NCBI GenBank assembly: GCA_937890835.1
Contig: CALADF010000001.1
Coordinates: 124,001 to 188,000, forward strand
Origin: an uncultured bacterium
Lineage (GTDB): Bacteria; Actinomycetota; Coriobacteriia; Coriobacteriales; Eggerthellaceae
Direction: 5' to 3'
DNA: 64,000 nucleotides
Shown: in pieces, positions 1 through 8,988 of the stretch
Layout of the letters: each line of letters opens with the position of its first letter
How positions within the stretch are numbered: the stretch's first letter is position 1
Program-made: the position numbers and the translations under genes
The notes under the pieces: generated by a model
What the model saw: only the letters and a program-made list of their open reading frames with translations
Told to the model about the DNA's origin: nothing
Databases searched by the model: none

Positions 1-80
1 CTGCGTTTAATATTATTGTTTCGCACGCATGAAGCAGGGTCGTCTCGATTCTGCGCACACGTCGAGTAGAAGAGGTAACT

Positions 81-602
81 ATGAGCGAGTTGCTCGCGCA
101 GCTTTGGTCTCCGCAGATGCAGACCGCCTTCACGATCGTGGTCGTGATGCTTGTCGTTCTTTACGTCCTGTCCATCGTCTGGGTGGTTCGCGATGCCTAT
201 CAGCGCGGCACGATGTGGCAGATTTGGGCGGTCGTCGCCCTCGTTCCCATCATCGGGCTTATCGCTTACTGCCTTTTGCGTCCGCCTCTGCTGCAGATCG
301 ATCGCGACGAGCAGGAGCTTGAGATCGCGCTGAAGCAACGTCAGCTCATGAAGTACGGCGAATGCGCGGCATGCGGTTATCCGGTGCAGTCGGATTACGT
401 TTTGTGCCCGAACTGCCACACGCAGCTTAAAAACCTTTGCGGCAACTGCTCTCACGCCCTCGAGCCCAGCTGGACCGTTTGCCCGTATTGCGCGACGCCT
501 GTCGGCTCCATGGAGCCGCGTCGTGCCCGCAGGCCTCAACCGCGTCCCGAGGCGCGGGTTCGCGAGCGCGCCCCGCGACCTGACGCGGACCCTCGCGCGT
601 AG
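81..602 (+). CDS. Zinc-ribbon membrane protein
   Basis: Encodes 173 residues. Two hydrophobic helices lie at about residues 15-36 and 46-66, followed by a short charged helix and two CxxC...CxxC units (CAACG, CPNC, CGNC, CPYC), which form a double zinc ribbon between residues 95 and 145. The last 30 residues are rich in Arg and Pro and probably disordered. An AGAGG ribosome site sits just before the ATG. This looks like a two-helix membrane protein with a cytosolic metal-binding ribbon. No catalytic motif is visible, so the role (scaffold or nucleic-acid contact) is unknown. It stands alone upstream of thrS, separated by strong hairpins. Confidence 0.8.
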   Translation: MSELLAQLWSPQMQTAFTIVVVMLVVLYVLSIVWVVRDAYQRGTMWQIWAVVALVPIIGLIAYCLLRPPLLQIDRDEQELEIALKQRQLMKYGECAACGYPVQSDYVLCPNCHTQLKNLCGNCSHALEPSWTVCPYCATPVGSMEPRRARRPQPRPEARVRERAPRPDADPRA

Positions 603-614
603 TTGAGTTCAGAT

Positions 615-647
615 GACGAGAAGCCGGCGAAACGCCGGCTTCTCGTC
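615..647 (+). terminator. Hairpin after zinc-ribbon gene
   Basis: A perfect 15-bp inverted repeat (arms begin GACGAGAAGC) with a three-base AAA loop lies 13 bases after the stop codon. No long T-run follows, so it may be a weak terminator, an mRNA-stabilising end or the first stem of the thrS leader. Confidence 0.6.
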
Positions 648-664
648 TACGCTCGCATTTCGTA

Positions 665-772
665 CGTGCGCCGCCTCTTTCAAGAGAGGCGGCGCACGTG
701 CTCGATCGAGCACAAAGGCAGTCGCGGTACTCAAAGCCGCGATGAATGACAGCGCAGGTGCTCTGTATGCAC
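665..772 (+). promoter_or_regulatory. Structured thrS leader
   Basis: Successive inverted repeats fill the space before thrS. A 14-bp perfect stem lies at 665-678/685-698, a 16-bp palindrome at 698-713, a 6-bp stem at 722-727/737-742 and a GGTGC/GCACC stem near 757-772. The AAGGAG ribosome site and the ATG follow directly. The density of stems suggests leader-based control of thrS. The conserved T-box sequence (GGGTGG..ACCGCG) is not seen, so any mechanism would differ from a classical T-box. Confidence 0.45.
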
Positions 773-793
773 CCGGCGCGGAAAAGGAGAATC

Positions 794-2713
794 ATGAACA
801 TAGTTTTGCCTGATGGCTCCGTGAAGGAGCTTGCCGAGGGCGCGTGCGTCGCCGACGTCGCAGCGTCTATCGGCTCCGGTTTGTCGCGTGCCGCGCTTGC
901 CGGCATCGTCAACGACAAGCCCGTCGACCTGAGCGCTCCGGTGCGCGAGGGCGATGCCGTCGCGATCGTGACCTCGAAAAGCGACGAGGCCCTCGACCTC
1001 CTTCGCCACTCCACGGCGCATGTCATGGCAGCGGCCCTCGTCGACCTCTATGGTGATGTTAAATTCGGCGTCGGCCCCGCCGTCGAAAACGGTTTTTACT
1101 ACGACATCGAGCTTCCCGAGGGGAAGAGCCTCTCGCCTGACGATTTCGCTGCGATTGAGACGCGCATGGCCGAGATCGTCAAGTCGGATGAAGCGTTCGT
1201 GAGGCGCGAGGTCTCTCGTGCCGAGGCGCTTGATGTTTTCGCCGACCAGCAATTCAAGGTCGAGCTCATCAACGAGCTTCCCGAGGACGCCGTCATCACC
1301 ACGTACTCCATCGGATCGTTCACCGACCTGTGCCGCGGTCCCCATCTGCCCAGCACGGGCAAGGTGGGTGCGTTCAAGCTCACGAAGGTGGCGGGCGCTT
1401 ACTGGCGCGGTGACTCCGAGCGGGAGATGCTGACGCGCGTGTACGGTACGGCTTTCTTCTCCAAGAAGGACCTCGATCAGCACCTTTCGAACCTCGCGGA
1501 GGCAGAGAAGCGCGATCATCGCAAGCTCGGACGTGAGCTGGGCATTTACATGATGGACGAGTCCGCAGGCGTCGGGCTTCCCCTGTACCTTCCCAAGGGC
1601 GCGCGGGTCATCAGGCTTTTGCAGGAGTGGCTCCGCCGCGATTTGTATGAGCGCGGTTACGAAGAGGTCATCACGCCTCATATCTACAAAGCCGACGTGT
1701 GGAAGACGAGCGGTCATTACGGCTTTTACAAGGAGAACATGTACTTCTTCAACATCAACGAGGGAACCGAGGAGGAGCCTCGTCTGTCGGAGTACGGTGT
1801 GAAGCCGATGAACTGCCCGGGGCATGTCATGCTCTACAAGAACGATCTTCACTCGTATCGTGATCTGCCGCTTCGTTACTTCGAGTTCGGCACGGTCTAT
1901 CGTCATGAGATGAGCGGCGTCGTGCACGGCCTCATGCGCGCTCGCGGCTTCACGCAAGATGACGCTCATGTGTTCTGCACCAACGATCAGGTTGTCGACG
2001 AGGTCGTCGCCATCCTCGATTTGGTCGATCACATCATGGAAACCTTCGGGTTCTCCTACGAGGCGGAGATCTCCACGCGTCCCGAGAAATCGATCGGCAC
2101 CGATGAGATGTGGGAGCATGCGACCAACGCGCTCAAGGAGGCGTGCGCACGGCATAACCTCTCCTACGAGATCAACGAGGGCGACGGCGCCTTCTACGGC
2201 CCGAAGATCGACATCAAGGTGAAAGACGCCATCGGCCGTACGTGGCAGTGCTCCACGGTGCAGGTGGATTTCAACCTTCCCGAGCGCTTCGGCCTCACGT
2301 ACCGTACCGAGGACAACACCGAGGAACGTCCGTTCATGCTCCATCGCGCCATCTTCGGTTCGATCGAGCGTTTCCTCGGCATCCTCATCGAGCATTACGC
2401 GGGCGCTTTGCCGTTGTGGCTCGCGCCGTTGCAGGTCGTCGTCATCCCGATCGCCGACAGGCATAAGGCGGCGGCGGCGGAGTTCGCGGCCGAAGTGAAG
2501 GCCGCGGGCGGTCGTGTCGAGGTTTACGACCAGAACGAGCCCATGAAGGTAAAGATCGCCAAGGCTCAAAGCCAGAAGATCCCCTACATGGTGGTCATGG
2601 GCGATAAGGAGATCGAAGAGGGCAAGGTCTCGGTGCGCGAGCGTTCTCAGGGCGATCAGGGTGCTTGGGATCGTGAGGAGTTCCTCAAGGTGATCCGCGA
2701 GGCCGCGCTTTAG
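794..2713 (+). CDS. thrS: Threonyl-tRNA synthetase
   Basis: Class II aminoacyl-tRNA synthetase that charges tRNA-Thr in the cytosol. At 639 residues it has the usual bacterial length. Order of domains: N-terminal TGS domain (about 1-60), the editing domain with HSTAHVMA near residue 70 and the downstream Cys/His region, the class II catalytic core (MNCPGHVMLYK, RYFEFGTVYRHE, and the motif 3 HRAIFGSIERF) and a C-terminal anticodon-binding domain (about 535-639). The ATG at 794 is chosen because AAGGAG lies just before it and the protein then begins directly with the TGS fold; an in-frame upstream start would add 16 unrelated residues. Confidence 0.97.
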   Translation: MNIVLPDGSVKELAEGACVADVAASIGSGLSRAALAGIVNDKPVDLSAPVREGDAVAIVTSKSDEALDLLRHSTAHVMAAALVDLYGDVKFGVGPAVENGFYYDIELPEGKSLSPDDFAAIETRMAEIVKSDEAFVRREVSRAEALDVFADQQFKVELINELPEDAVITTYSIGSFTDLCRGPHLPSTGKVGAFKLTKVAGAYWRGDSEREMLTRVYGTAFFSKKDLDQHLSNLAEAEKRDHRKLGRELGIYMMDESAGVGLPLYLPKGARVIRLLQEWLRRDLYERGYEEVITPHIYKADVWKTSGHYGFYKENMYFFNINEGTEEEPRLSEYGVKPMNCPGHVMLYKNDLHSYRDLPLRYFEFGTVYRHEMSGVVHGLMRARGFTQDDAHVFCTNDQVVDEVVAILDLVDHIMETFGFSYEAEISTRPEKSIGTDEMWEHATNALKEACARHNLSYEINEGDGAFYGPKIDIKVKDAIGRTWQCSTVQVDFNLPERFGLTYRTEDNTEERPFMLHRAIFGSIERFLGILIEHYAGALPLWLAPLQVVVIPIADRHKAAAAEFAAEVKAAGGRVEVYDQNEPMKVKIAKAQSQKIPYMVVMGDKEIEEGKVSVRERSQGDQGAWDREEFLKVIREAAL

Positions 2714-2740
2714 GGCGATTCGCGCTCTAAAGCTATTTAG

Positions 2741-2780
2741 CGACGAGGGGGACGGCGCGTGCCGTCCCCCTCGTCGTTTT
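2741..2780 (+). terminator. thrS terminator
   Basis: Perfect 16-bp GC-rich stem (2741-2756 with 2761-2776), 4-base loop, then TTTT. It is a classical intrinsic terminator 27 bases after the thrS stop and lies between convergent genes. Confidence 0.93.
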
Positions 2781-2806
2781 AAAGCGCGCTGTGCTCTTTG
2801 CGCAGG

Positions 2807-3631
2807 TTAAAAACCTTCGCGAACGGCTTCGTCGACGTCTCGCAATCCGAAGCATCGCGCTAGCGTTTCGTTCACCTTTTGCGGATCGTCGATCTCGGTC
2901 ACGGTTTTTCGGCCGCCCTCCCTCACGGTGAGGACGCCGTCTTTGAACCCGACGTATCCGCTGCGTGTGCGCAGGTTCACGATCTCATGATCATGGAAAA
3001 GAGTTCCCGGCTGAGAGAAGTACAGGTTGAGTGCGCTGAAGTCGATGTCCTCGACCGCCGCCGTGCACAGTTCGAGCTCTACTTGCCGGCGAACGGGTTT
3101 GTCGTCGTCGTAATTATCGCCTGCGGCCTGCGTGAGGCGTTCGATCTTCCACCATGAGTTCTCGGTCTCGCGCGGGGTGTACGTTTCCCCGAATATCTCC
3201 TGCTCAAGGCCGTGGCTTAAAAGCAGGGCTCCGGCGGGCATAGGTCCTCCGAAGCCGACGTCGACCGAGCAGGCGCCTTCGTCGGCGTAGGCGATGATGC
3301 CTCGATGATTGATTGGCATGCGGCCCCCGCGGCCTCTCACGGCTCGACTCAGCGCGGGCCGGACTCCGAAACCAAGCGATGCGAGCAGTTCCTCGAACAA
3401 TTTGTTGAGCTCGAAGCAATAACCCCCGAGCTCGCGTTCGACGACCTTCTCGAAGATGAATTCTGTTTCGAGCCTAGGACCTCCGCCTCGCCTGTGGAGC
3501 GTGACGGTTTCAAACGGGATGGTGCATTGATGCGCGAGAACAAGCTCGTCAAGCGTGTGTTTTGAATTGGTCACGCGACCTTCGAACCCGATTCGCTTGA
3601 AGTATGCATCGATTTGGGTATCGGTTAGCAT
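2807..3631 (-). CDS. nat: Arylamine N-acetyltransferase
   Basis: Encodes 274 residues, the normal length for the NAT family, which transfers acetyl from acetyl-CoA to aromatic amines and hydrazines. The catalytic triad is complete: Cys72 in GGYCFELN, His109 in NHRG and Asp124 in SVDVGFG. The C-terminal part forms the usual barrel and lid. The gene is divergent from a LysR-type regulator gene 120 bases away, the arrangement expected when that regulator controls it. In a gut bacterium the product could act on drug or dietary amines; the natural substrate cannot be read from the sequence. Confidence 0.93.
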   Translation of the reverse strand: MLTDTQIDAYFKRIGFEGRVTNSKHTLDELVLAHQCTIPFETVTLHRRGGGPRLETEFIFEKVVERELGGYCFELNKLFEELLASLGFGVRPALSRAVRGRGGRMPINHRGIIAYADEGACSVDVGFGGPMPAGALLLSHGLEQEIFGETYTPRETENSWWKIERLTQAAGDNYDDDKPVRRQVELELCTAAVEDIDFSALNLYFSQPGTLFHDHEIVNLRTRSGYVGFKDGVLTVREGGRKTVTEIDDPQKVNETLARCFGLRDVDEAVREGF

Positions 3632-3751
3632 AGCGCCCCCTTCGTTTTGCCACCTGCTATGTTAATCACGCGTCGATGCCAAGGGAACAGATAAGATTTA
3701 ATTCATGTGGTTGGTTCAAACCTAACACGACTGATTTCGATAGGGGGATTC

Positions 3752-4642
3752 GTGTGCAACCGTCAGCTTGATTCGTTCGTGCGTGTCGTTGACGCGGGAA
3801 GCTTCAACAAGGCGGCGCGTGATCTCTACATCACCCCCGCGTTGTTGATTCAACAGGTGAATCTTCTTGAGGAACGGCTTGGCGTGCAGCTGCTGACGCG
3901 GTCTCGACGAGGGGTGTCGCTTACCGAGGCGGGGTCGTCTCTTTACCAGGATGCGGTCGAAATCATGAGGCATGCCGACTTGGCGGTTGAGCGCGCTCGG
4001 TTGATCGCGAGCGGCGACGTGCGTGTTCGCGTCGGCACGTCGTTGCTCACGCGGTGCCGATACCTTCCATTGCTTTGCGATCGGCTGGAGGCGTCGGGCA
4101 AGGAGGCGAGCATCGAGGTGGTCTCGCTCGGCTCCCCGCACGAACGAGGCAGCGCGTTTCTCTCCGAGCTTGGACGATCGCGAGACGTCATAGAAGGCCT
4201 CTACCTTTCGGAATACTACCGAGGAAGATGCTCGTTTTTGAAATTGCTCGACGTGCCGCTCGTGTTGGCCTTGCCTTCTGGATTTGCAGGGGGAGACGCT
4301 CTCTCGATCGATGATCTTTCGGGCTGCGAGGTCGTCATGCTCAGACGAGGCGTCTCTCAATCGTTCGACCGGTTGAGAAAGCTGCACGAAGTCAACAACG
4401 AGATCGCCGTGAAGAGCGTTTCTTTTTACGGAATCGATGTGTTCGTCGACTGCGAGGTGAACAAGCGCGCGCTGGCCATGCCGGCATCGTGGGCTGATTT
4501 AGTTCCCGAGATGAGGCTTGCCTCGCTCGAAAACGCCCCGAGCATTCCTTATGGCTTGGTTTACGCCTCGAGGCCGGCGGAGCATATCGAACGGTTCGTA
4601 TCCGATGTGATGGATGTTTTGCAACCGTCATCGCGAGGTTGA
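3752..4642 (+). CDS. LysR-type transcriptional regulator
   Basis: Encodes 296 residues. An N-terminal winged helix-turn-helix (about residues 1-60, with GSFNKAARDLYITPALLIQQV) is followed by a periplasmic-binding-protein-like effector domain (about 90-290). A GTG start at 3752 is preferred because GATAGGGGG lies just upstream and the protein then begins at the DNA-binding domain. An upstream ATG in frame would add 15 residues. The N-terminal half is a typical LysR; the effector half gives no ligand clue. Divergent from nat, which it most likely regulates together with itself. Confidence 0.9.
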   Translation: MCNRQLDSFVRVVDAGSFNKAARDLYITPALLIQQVNLLEERLGVQLLTRSRRGVSLTEAGSSLYQDAVEIMRHADLAVERARLIASGDVRVRVGTSLLTRCRYLPLLCDRLEASGKEASIEVVSLGSPHERGSAFLSELGRSRDVIEGLYLSEYYRGRCSFLKLLDVPLVLALPSGFAGGDALSIDDLSGCEVVMLRRGVSQSFDRLRKLHEVNNEIAVKSVSFYGIDVFVDCEVNKRALAMPASWADLVPEMRLASLENAPSIPYGLVYASRPAEHIERFVSDVMDVLQPSSRG

Positions 4643-4953
4643 TGCCCTTGCGACAGCGTGCGTTTCCCTCTCTTGCGTGCGCTTCGGAAGGCGCCTTCCG
4701 CAGCGTGGTCGTGCGTGGTTTCGCCGCTCTGGTTATGCGGGAAGGCTCTCGGATGCGGACGGTCGGAAACGAAGGGCGGACGGGATGGTCGGAGCCCATT
4801 TGCCGAATATTCTCGCGATGAACGTTAATAGATGGGGTCGGCGAATCTCGTTTTGCTAGAGTTGATGCTCAAGGCGCGTGAAATCGGGTTCCCGCGCCCT
4901 TGATTCAATGGCGCGGCGATTATCCGCCGCCGATCGAGTGAAGGTGGGCAGTG
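4643..4953 (+). promoter_or_regulatory. Upstream region of ech operon
   Basis: No gene is seen in these 311 bases. A near-perfect inverted repeat (4869-4878 with 4893-4903, one bulge) and a GC-rich repeat near 4911-4930 precede the ribosome site AAGGTGGG. The promoter is presumably in the A/T-richer stretch near 4810-4860, but I could not assign clear -35 and -10 boxes. Confidence 0.35.
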
Positions 4954-6873
4954 ATGGAAATGATCGTTTTCCTCATCGTGTTTCCGCTGATAGTTGCCGC
5001 ATTGCTTTTCGTGGTGCGACAAGATGCAGCGCGGAACGTGATCGTCTACGCGGGAGCGGGCGTGATCGCGCTTGCATCGATCGCCGTCGCCTTGCTGAAC
5101 CTCGGGGCTCCGATGACGCTCATACCGTTTCAGTCCCACGCAATCGATCTGATCTGCCTGGGCGTGAGCTGCGTGATCGCCGCGATCATCCTCGCCTTCG
5201 CTTTCAAGTATCGCAACGTTGTCGCGGCGGTGCTCGCCGTCGTTCAGATCCTGCTCGCCCTCGTGTTCGAGTTCGTGTTCGCGCCTCAGGTCGAGGTGAT
5301 CTACGGGTTGTACCTCGACTCCCTTTCGTTGCTCATGGCGCTCATCATCGGCGTCGTCGGCACGGGCATCTGCGTGTACGCACTCGGATACATGAAGGAT
5401 TTCCAGGCTCATGAGCCTTCGGGTTCGAAGGATCGCCGGCCGACGTTCTTCGCCATCATGTTCGTGTTCCTCTCCGCCATGTACGTCATCGTGTTCTCCA
5501 ACAACATGGTGTGGATGTTCACGGGGTGGGAAGTTACCACGGTCTGCTCGTTTTTGCTCATCGGCTACACTAAAACCGACGAGGCCATCCGCAACGCGTT
5601 TCGTCAGATCGTCATGAACCTCCTCGGCGGCATCGCGTTCGTCGTCGCGCTGCTGCTGAGCGCGTCCCAGCTCGGTACGTTGTCGTTCTACGAGTTCCTC
5701 TGCATCGGCGTCAACCGTCCCGATTTGGTCATGCTCGCGGTCACGCTCCTCGCGTTCGCCGGCATCACCAAGGCCGCGCAGATGCCCTTCCACACGTGGC
5801 TTCTCGGAGCGATGGTTGCGCCGACGCCCACCTCGGCGCTTCTGCATTCTTCGACTATGGTGAAGGCGGGCGTGTTCCTGCTCGTCAAGCTCTCGCCGAT
5901 CATGCTGGTGTGCGCACCTCCCTCCATCATGGTCATGCTCGTCGGCGGCATCACGTTCCTTCTGTGCTCGTTCATGGCGATCTCCCAGAGCAACGCCAAG
6001 CGCGTCCTGGCGTACTCCACCATCGCGAACCTCGGTCTTATCACCGCGTGCGCGGGGGTTGGAACGCCGGAGGCGGTATGGGCGGCGGTTTTCCTCGTTC
6101 TGTTCCATGCCGTTGCGAAGTCGCTTCTTTTCCTGTGCGTGGGAACCGCCGAGCATCATATCGGAAGCCGCGACATCGAGGACATGGATCTTCTTTTCGA
6201 GCGCATGCCGCGTCTTGCGCGCCTGATGATGCTCGGCATCATGTGCATGTTCATTGCGCCGTTCGGTATGCTCGTCGCGAAGTGGGCGACGCTCGTCTCG
6301 TTCGTCGACACCAACCAGGTGGCTCTGCTCATCATCTTGGCGTTCGGTTCAGCTGCTACCTTCATGTTTTGGGCAAAATGGCTCGGGAAGCTTGCCGGCA
6401 TCGCGAGCGCTCAGGAGAACGTGGAGATGAGCGTTCACCGAAGCGAATGGTTCGCCCTTACGGTGATGGCCGTGCTTCTCGTCGCATGCTGCGTGCTCAT
6501 ACCGGTCGTTTCCGCTTTCCTCGTCGAACCTTACATCATGTCGGTGTTCGGCACCGTCGGCCAGGGGATCTCCTCCGATAACCTCTGGATTGGCAGTATT
6601 TGCGTCGTCATCGTGGTCGCGGTTCTGCTCGCCGGTCTCAACAAGCAGCGTGGTCGCAAGGTCGGCGTGTATCTCGCCGGCGTCGGTCGCGACAACGAAA
6701 ACCGCATGTTCCAGAATGCCATGTCGGGATCTTCCGAGGCGACGGTACGCAACTGGTATATGACCGATATCTTCGGAGAGAAGCGCGTGGCGCCTGTCGG
6801 CGTTTGGTTCAACATCATCATCATGGCTGCGGCGTTTGCCTTCGCGATCGTCGGCACGCCGATGGTTTTCTAG
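4954..6873 (+). CDS. echA: Ech hydrogenase subunit A (NuoL-like)
   Basis: Encodes 639 residues, an integral membrane protein with about 16-17 helices, homologous to NuoL/HyfB/MrpA-type ion-pumping subunits. The conserved antiporter core is clear, including GWEVTTVCSFLLIGY, the Lys-containing helix around KAAQMPFHTWLLGAM, PTPTSALLHSSTMVKAG and the HAVAKSLLF helix. It is the putative ion-translocating subunit of the membrane-bound hydrogenase. The ATG at 4954 is preferred over a GTG one codon upstream because of its spacing from AAGGTGGG. First gene of a six-gene operon in the canonical echABCDEF order. Confidence 0.93.
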   Translation: MEMIVFLIVFPLIVAALLFVVRQDAARNVIVYAGAGVIALASIAVALLNLGAPMTLIPFQSHAIDLICLGVSCVIAAIILAFAFKYRNVVAAVLAVVQILLALVFEFVFAPQVEVIYGLYLDSLSLLMALIIGVVGTGICVYALGYMKDFQAHEPSGSKDRRPTFFAIMFVFLSAMYVIVFSNNMVWMFTGWEVTTVCSFLLIGYTKTDEAIRNAFRQIVMNLLGGIAFVVALLLSASQLGTLSFYEFLCIGVNRPDLVMLAVTLLAFAGITKAAQMPFHTWLLGAMVAPTPTSALLHSSTMVKAGVFLLVKLSPIMLVCAPPSIMVMLVGGITFLLCSFMAISQSNAKRVLAYSTIANLGLITACAGVGTPEAVWAAVFLVLFHAVAKSLLFLCVGTAEHHIGSRDIEDMDLLFERMPRLARLMMLGIMCMFIAPFGMLVAKWATLVSFVDTNQVALLIILAFGSAATFMFWAKWLGKLAGIASAQENVEMSVHRSEWFALTVMAVLLVACCVLIPVVSAFLVEPYIMSVFGTVGQGISSDNLWIGSICVVIVVAVLLAGLNKQRGRKVGVYLAGVGRDNENRMFQNAMSGSSEATVRNWYMTDIFGEKRVAPVGVWFNIIIMAAAFAFAIVGTPMVF

Positions 6874-6891
6874 CAGGGGAGTGGTTTGAAG

Positions 6892-7761
6892 ATGACTTTG
6901 CTGTTCACGCTGATCGGAACCATCGTGTTCGCCGTCGTCGGTCCTGCGTTGGGGTGTCTCCTCGCGGGTCTCGATCGCATCATCTCCGCGCGTATGCAAG
7001 GACGCGTGGGTCCTCCGCTTCTCCAGCCTTACTATGACGTGCGCAAGCTTCTCGGGAAAGAACGCGTTTCCGTCAACTCGAGCGAGTTCGTCTACGTCGC
7101 TTGCGCGTTGTTCTTCGCGATTCTCGCGGGCGGGATCTTCTTCAGCGGCGGTAACCTTTTGCTATGTGTTTTCGTCATCACGCTTTCGAGCTTGTTCTTC
7201 ATCGTCGCAGCTTATTCATCCCGTTCCCCCTACGCGGAGATCGGAGCGGCCCGCGAGACGATCCAGGTCATGGCGTACGAGCCCATGGTCCTTCTGTTCG
7301 CCGTCGCGTTTTTCATGGCGGTCGGTTCGTTTGACGTCTCGGCCGCGCTCGGCGCGCAGGTGCCCGCCATCGCGACCATATGGCTTGCGTTCCTCGGTCT
7401 TCTGTTCATTCTCACGATCAAGCTGCGCAAGTCGCCGTTCGATCTTTCGATGTCGCACCACGCTCATCAGGAGCTCGTTCGCGGCATGACCACCGAGATG
7501 AGCGGGCCGACGCTCGCGATGGTCGAGGTCATGCATTGGTGCGAGACCGTGCTGTTCCTCGGGTGGATCGGCATCTTCTTCGTTTGGGGAAATCCGCTCT
7601 CCATCGTCCTCGCCGTCCTCGTCGTCGTCGTCGTCTATTTCCTCGAGATCTGGATCGACAACAACTTCGCCCGCGTGAAGTGGCAGTTCATGCTGAAATC
7701 GGCTTGGGCTGTCGCGCTGGTCGCGGGCGGCGTCAACATCGCCGTTCTCGCCTTTATTTAG
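6892..7761 (+). CDS. echB: Ech hydrogenase subunit B (NuoH-like)
   Basis: Encodes 289 residues with about 8 transmembrane helices and matches the NuoH/HyfC/EchB family that links the peripheral hydrogenase arm to the membrane. Family landmarks are GRVGPPLLQPYYDVRKLLGKE near the start, YSSRSPYAEIGAARET and the acidic loop SPFDLSMSHHAHQELVRG. The ATG at 6892 is favoured over an in-frame TTG at 6886 because AGGGGAG is only about four bases from the TTG but at a normal distance from the ATG. It lies 18 bases after echA. Confidence 0.94.
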   Translation: MTLLFTLIGTIVFAVVGPALGCLLAGLDRIISARMQGRVGPPLLQPYYDVRKLLGKERVSVNSSEFVYVACALFFAILAGGIFFSGGNLLLCVFVITLSSLFFIVAAYSSRSPYAEIGAARETIQVMAYEPMVLLFAVAFFMAVGSFDVSAALGAQVPAIATIWLAFLGLLFILTIKLRKSPFDLSMSHHAHQELVRGMTTEMSGPTLAMVEVMHWCETVLFLGWIGIFFVWGNPLSIVLAVLVVVVVYFLEIWIDNNFARVKWQFMLKSAWAVALVAGGVNIAVLAFI

Positions 7762-7769
7762 GAGGCTGT

Positions 7770-8213
7770 ATGGGTTATGCATCTAAATCCCCCTGGGTCA
7801 TCCATTACGATGCTTCAAGCTGCAATGGATGCGATATCGAGGTTCTCGCCACGTTGTGTCCGGGCTTTGACGGCGAGCGCTTCGGGGTCGTCAACACCGG
7901 CAATCCCAAGCACGCGGACATCTTCCTGGTCACCGGTTCGGTCAACGAGCAGAACATCAAGGTCATCCAAGAGATTTACGACCAGATGGTCGAGCCGAAG
8001 GTCGTTGTCGCGTGCGGCATCTGCGCCTGCTCGGGCGGCATCTTCCACGATTGCTACAACGTCATCGGCGGCGTCGACAAGGCCATTCCGGTTGACGTGT
8101 ACGCGCCTGGTTGCGCCGTGAGGCCTGAGTCCATCATCGACGCAATCGTCGAGGGCGTCGCGGTTCTCGATCGCAAGGCCGCTGAGCTCAAAGCTGCGAA
8201 GAAGGGAGCTTAA
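7770..8213 (+). CDS. echC: Ech hydrogenase small subunit C
   Basis: Encodes 147 residues. NuoB-like small subunit that carries the proximal [4Fe-4S] cluster next to the NiFe site. Ligands visible are Cys18 and Cys21 (CNGC), Cys85 in GICACSGG and Cys115 in YAPGCAVRPE. GGAGG is seven bases upstream of the ATG. There is no signal peptide, so the enzyme faces the cytosol, as in other group 4 hydrogenases. Sits 8 bases after echB and directly before echD. Confidence 0.95.
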   Translation: MGYASKSPWVIHYDASSCNGCDIEVLATLCPGFDGERFGVVNTGNPKHADIFLVTGSVNEQNIKVIQEIYDQMVEPKVVVACGICACSGGIFHDCYNVIGGVDKAIPVDVYAPGCAVRPESIIDAIVEGVAVLDRKAAELKAAKKGA

Positions 8214-8216
8214 AGC

Positions 8217-8987
8217 GTGAAGGTTGAATTCAGGCAGGGTTTCGCCCCGTTGTCCGTTGAGCGCATCCACGATTTCGCCGCTGAACGCAAGCGTGATGGT
8301 TGGCGCTACGTTCAGACGCTTGCGGTTAACACCGAAAAAGGCGTTGATCTGGTTTATTCGTTCATGAAAGACGGCGTGCTTGACAATAAAGTCGTGCGCG
8401 ACGTGCCCCGTGACGCCGTGATTCCCTCGATCACCGATCTGTATCTCGAGGCTTTCGTGTTCGAAAACGAGATCCATGATTTGTTCGGCGTTCATATATC
8501 CGACATCGCCATCGACTTCGGCGGTAACTTCTATCAGCTCGCCGCGAAGGAACCGATGACCATCATCTCGCCTGAGCAGCTAGCTAAACGCGAGAAAGCG
8601 CGCAAGATAGCCGAGGCGAAGGCAGCCAAGGAGGCCAAGGCGGCGCTTGCGAGCGCCGCTAACGCCGAGTATCTCTCGGGGCATCCCGAGGCGAAGCCCG
8701 TCAAGAAAAGCGGGCGCGTTCTCGAGGGATCCGACGAGGCTTTGGAGTCGAAGCTCGCGGGCATGGATCCGGAGAAGGTCGCGCGTGTGAAAGCCGCGAT
8801 GGCCGCTAAGGCCAAGAAGGCCGCGGAAGAGGATGCCGCGCGTACCGAGCGGGAGCGGGCTGCGAAAGAGGCTGAGCTTGAGGCGAAGCTCGCCGCGATG
8901 GATCCTGAGAAAGCGGCGAAGGTCCGCGCCGCCATGGAGGCGAAGGCGGCTCGTGCCGAGAAGGCGGCGGAGAAGGAAAGAGGCTAA
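8217..8987 (+). CDS. echD: Ech hydrogenase subunit D with long repeat tail
   Basis: Encodes 256 residues. Residues 1-118 match the NuoC/EchD family (the motif FENEIHDLFGVHI is diagnostic). The remaining 138 residues are an Ala/Lys/Glu-rich extension predicted to be helical, which most EchD proteins (about 120-170 residues) lack. It contains two copies of a 28-residue unit centred on MDPEK..(A/K)VRAAM, at 177-204 and 222-249. The start is GTG at 8217, preceded by AAGGGAG. The core links the large subunit to the quinone-site side of the complex; the tail may mediate protein contact, membrane contact or docking of an electron donor. That last role is inference. Confidence 0.92.
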   Translation: MKVEFRQGFAPLSVERIHDFAAERKRDGWRYVQTLAVNTEKGVDLVYSFMKDGVLDNKVVRDVPRDAVIPSITDLYLEAFVFENEIHDLFGVHISDIAIDFGGNFYQLAAKEPMTIISPEQLAKREKARKIAEAKAAKEAKAALASAANAEYLSGHPEAKPVKKSGRVLEGSDEALESKLAGMDPEKVARVKAAMAAKAKKAAEEDAARTERERAAKEAELEAKLAAMDPEKAAKVRAAMEAKAARAEKAAEKERG

Positions 8988-8988
8988 C

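Noticed and set aside
665..793. T-box riboswitch before thrS
   Set aside because: The conserved T-box motif and specifier-loop pattern are not visible.
731..2569. 612-codon open frame opposite thrS
   Set aside because: Exactly antisense to the catalytic core of thrS, without a recognisable protein family; it arises from high GC content.
4825..6159. 444-codon minus-strand open frame over echA
   Set aside because: Extremely His/Glu/Asp/Arg-rich, antisense to a clear membrane protein; a GC shadow.
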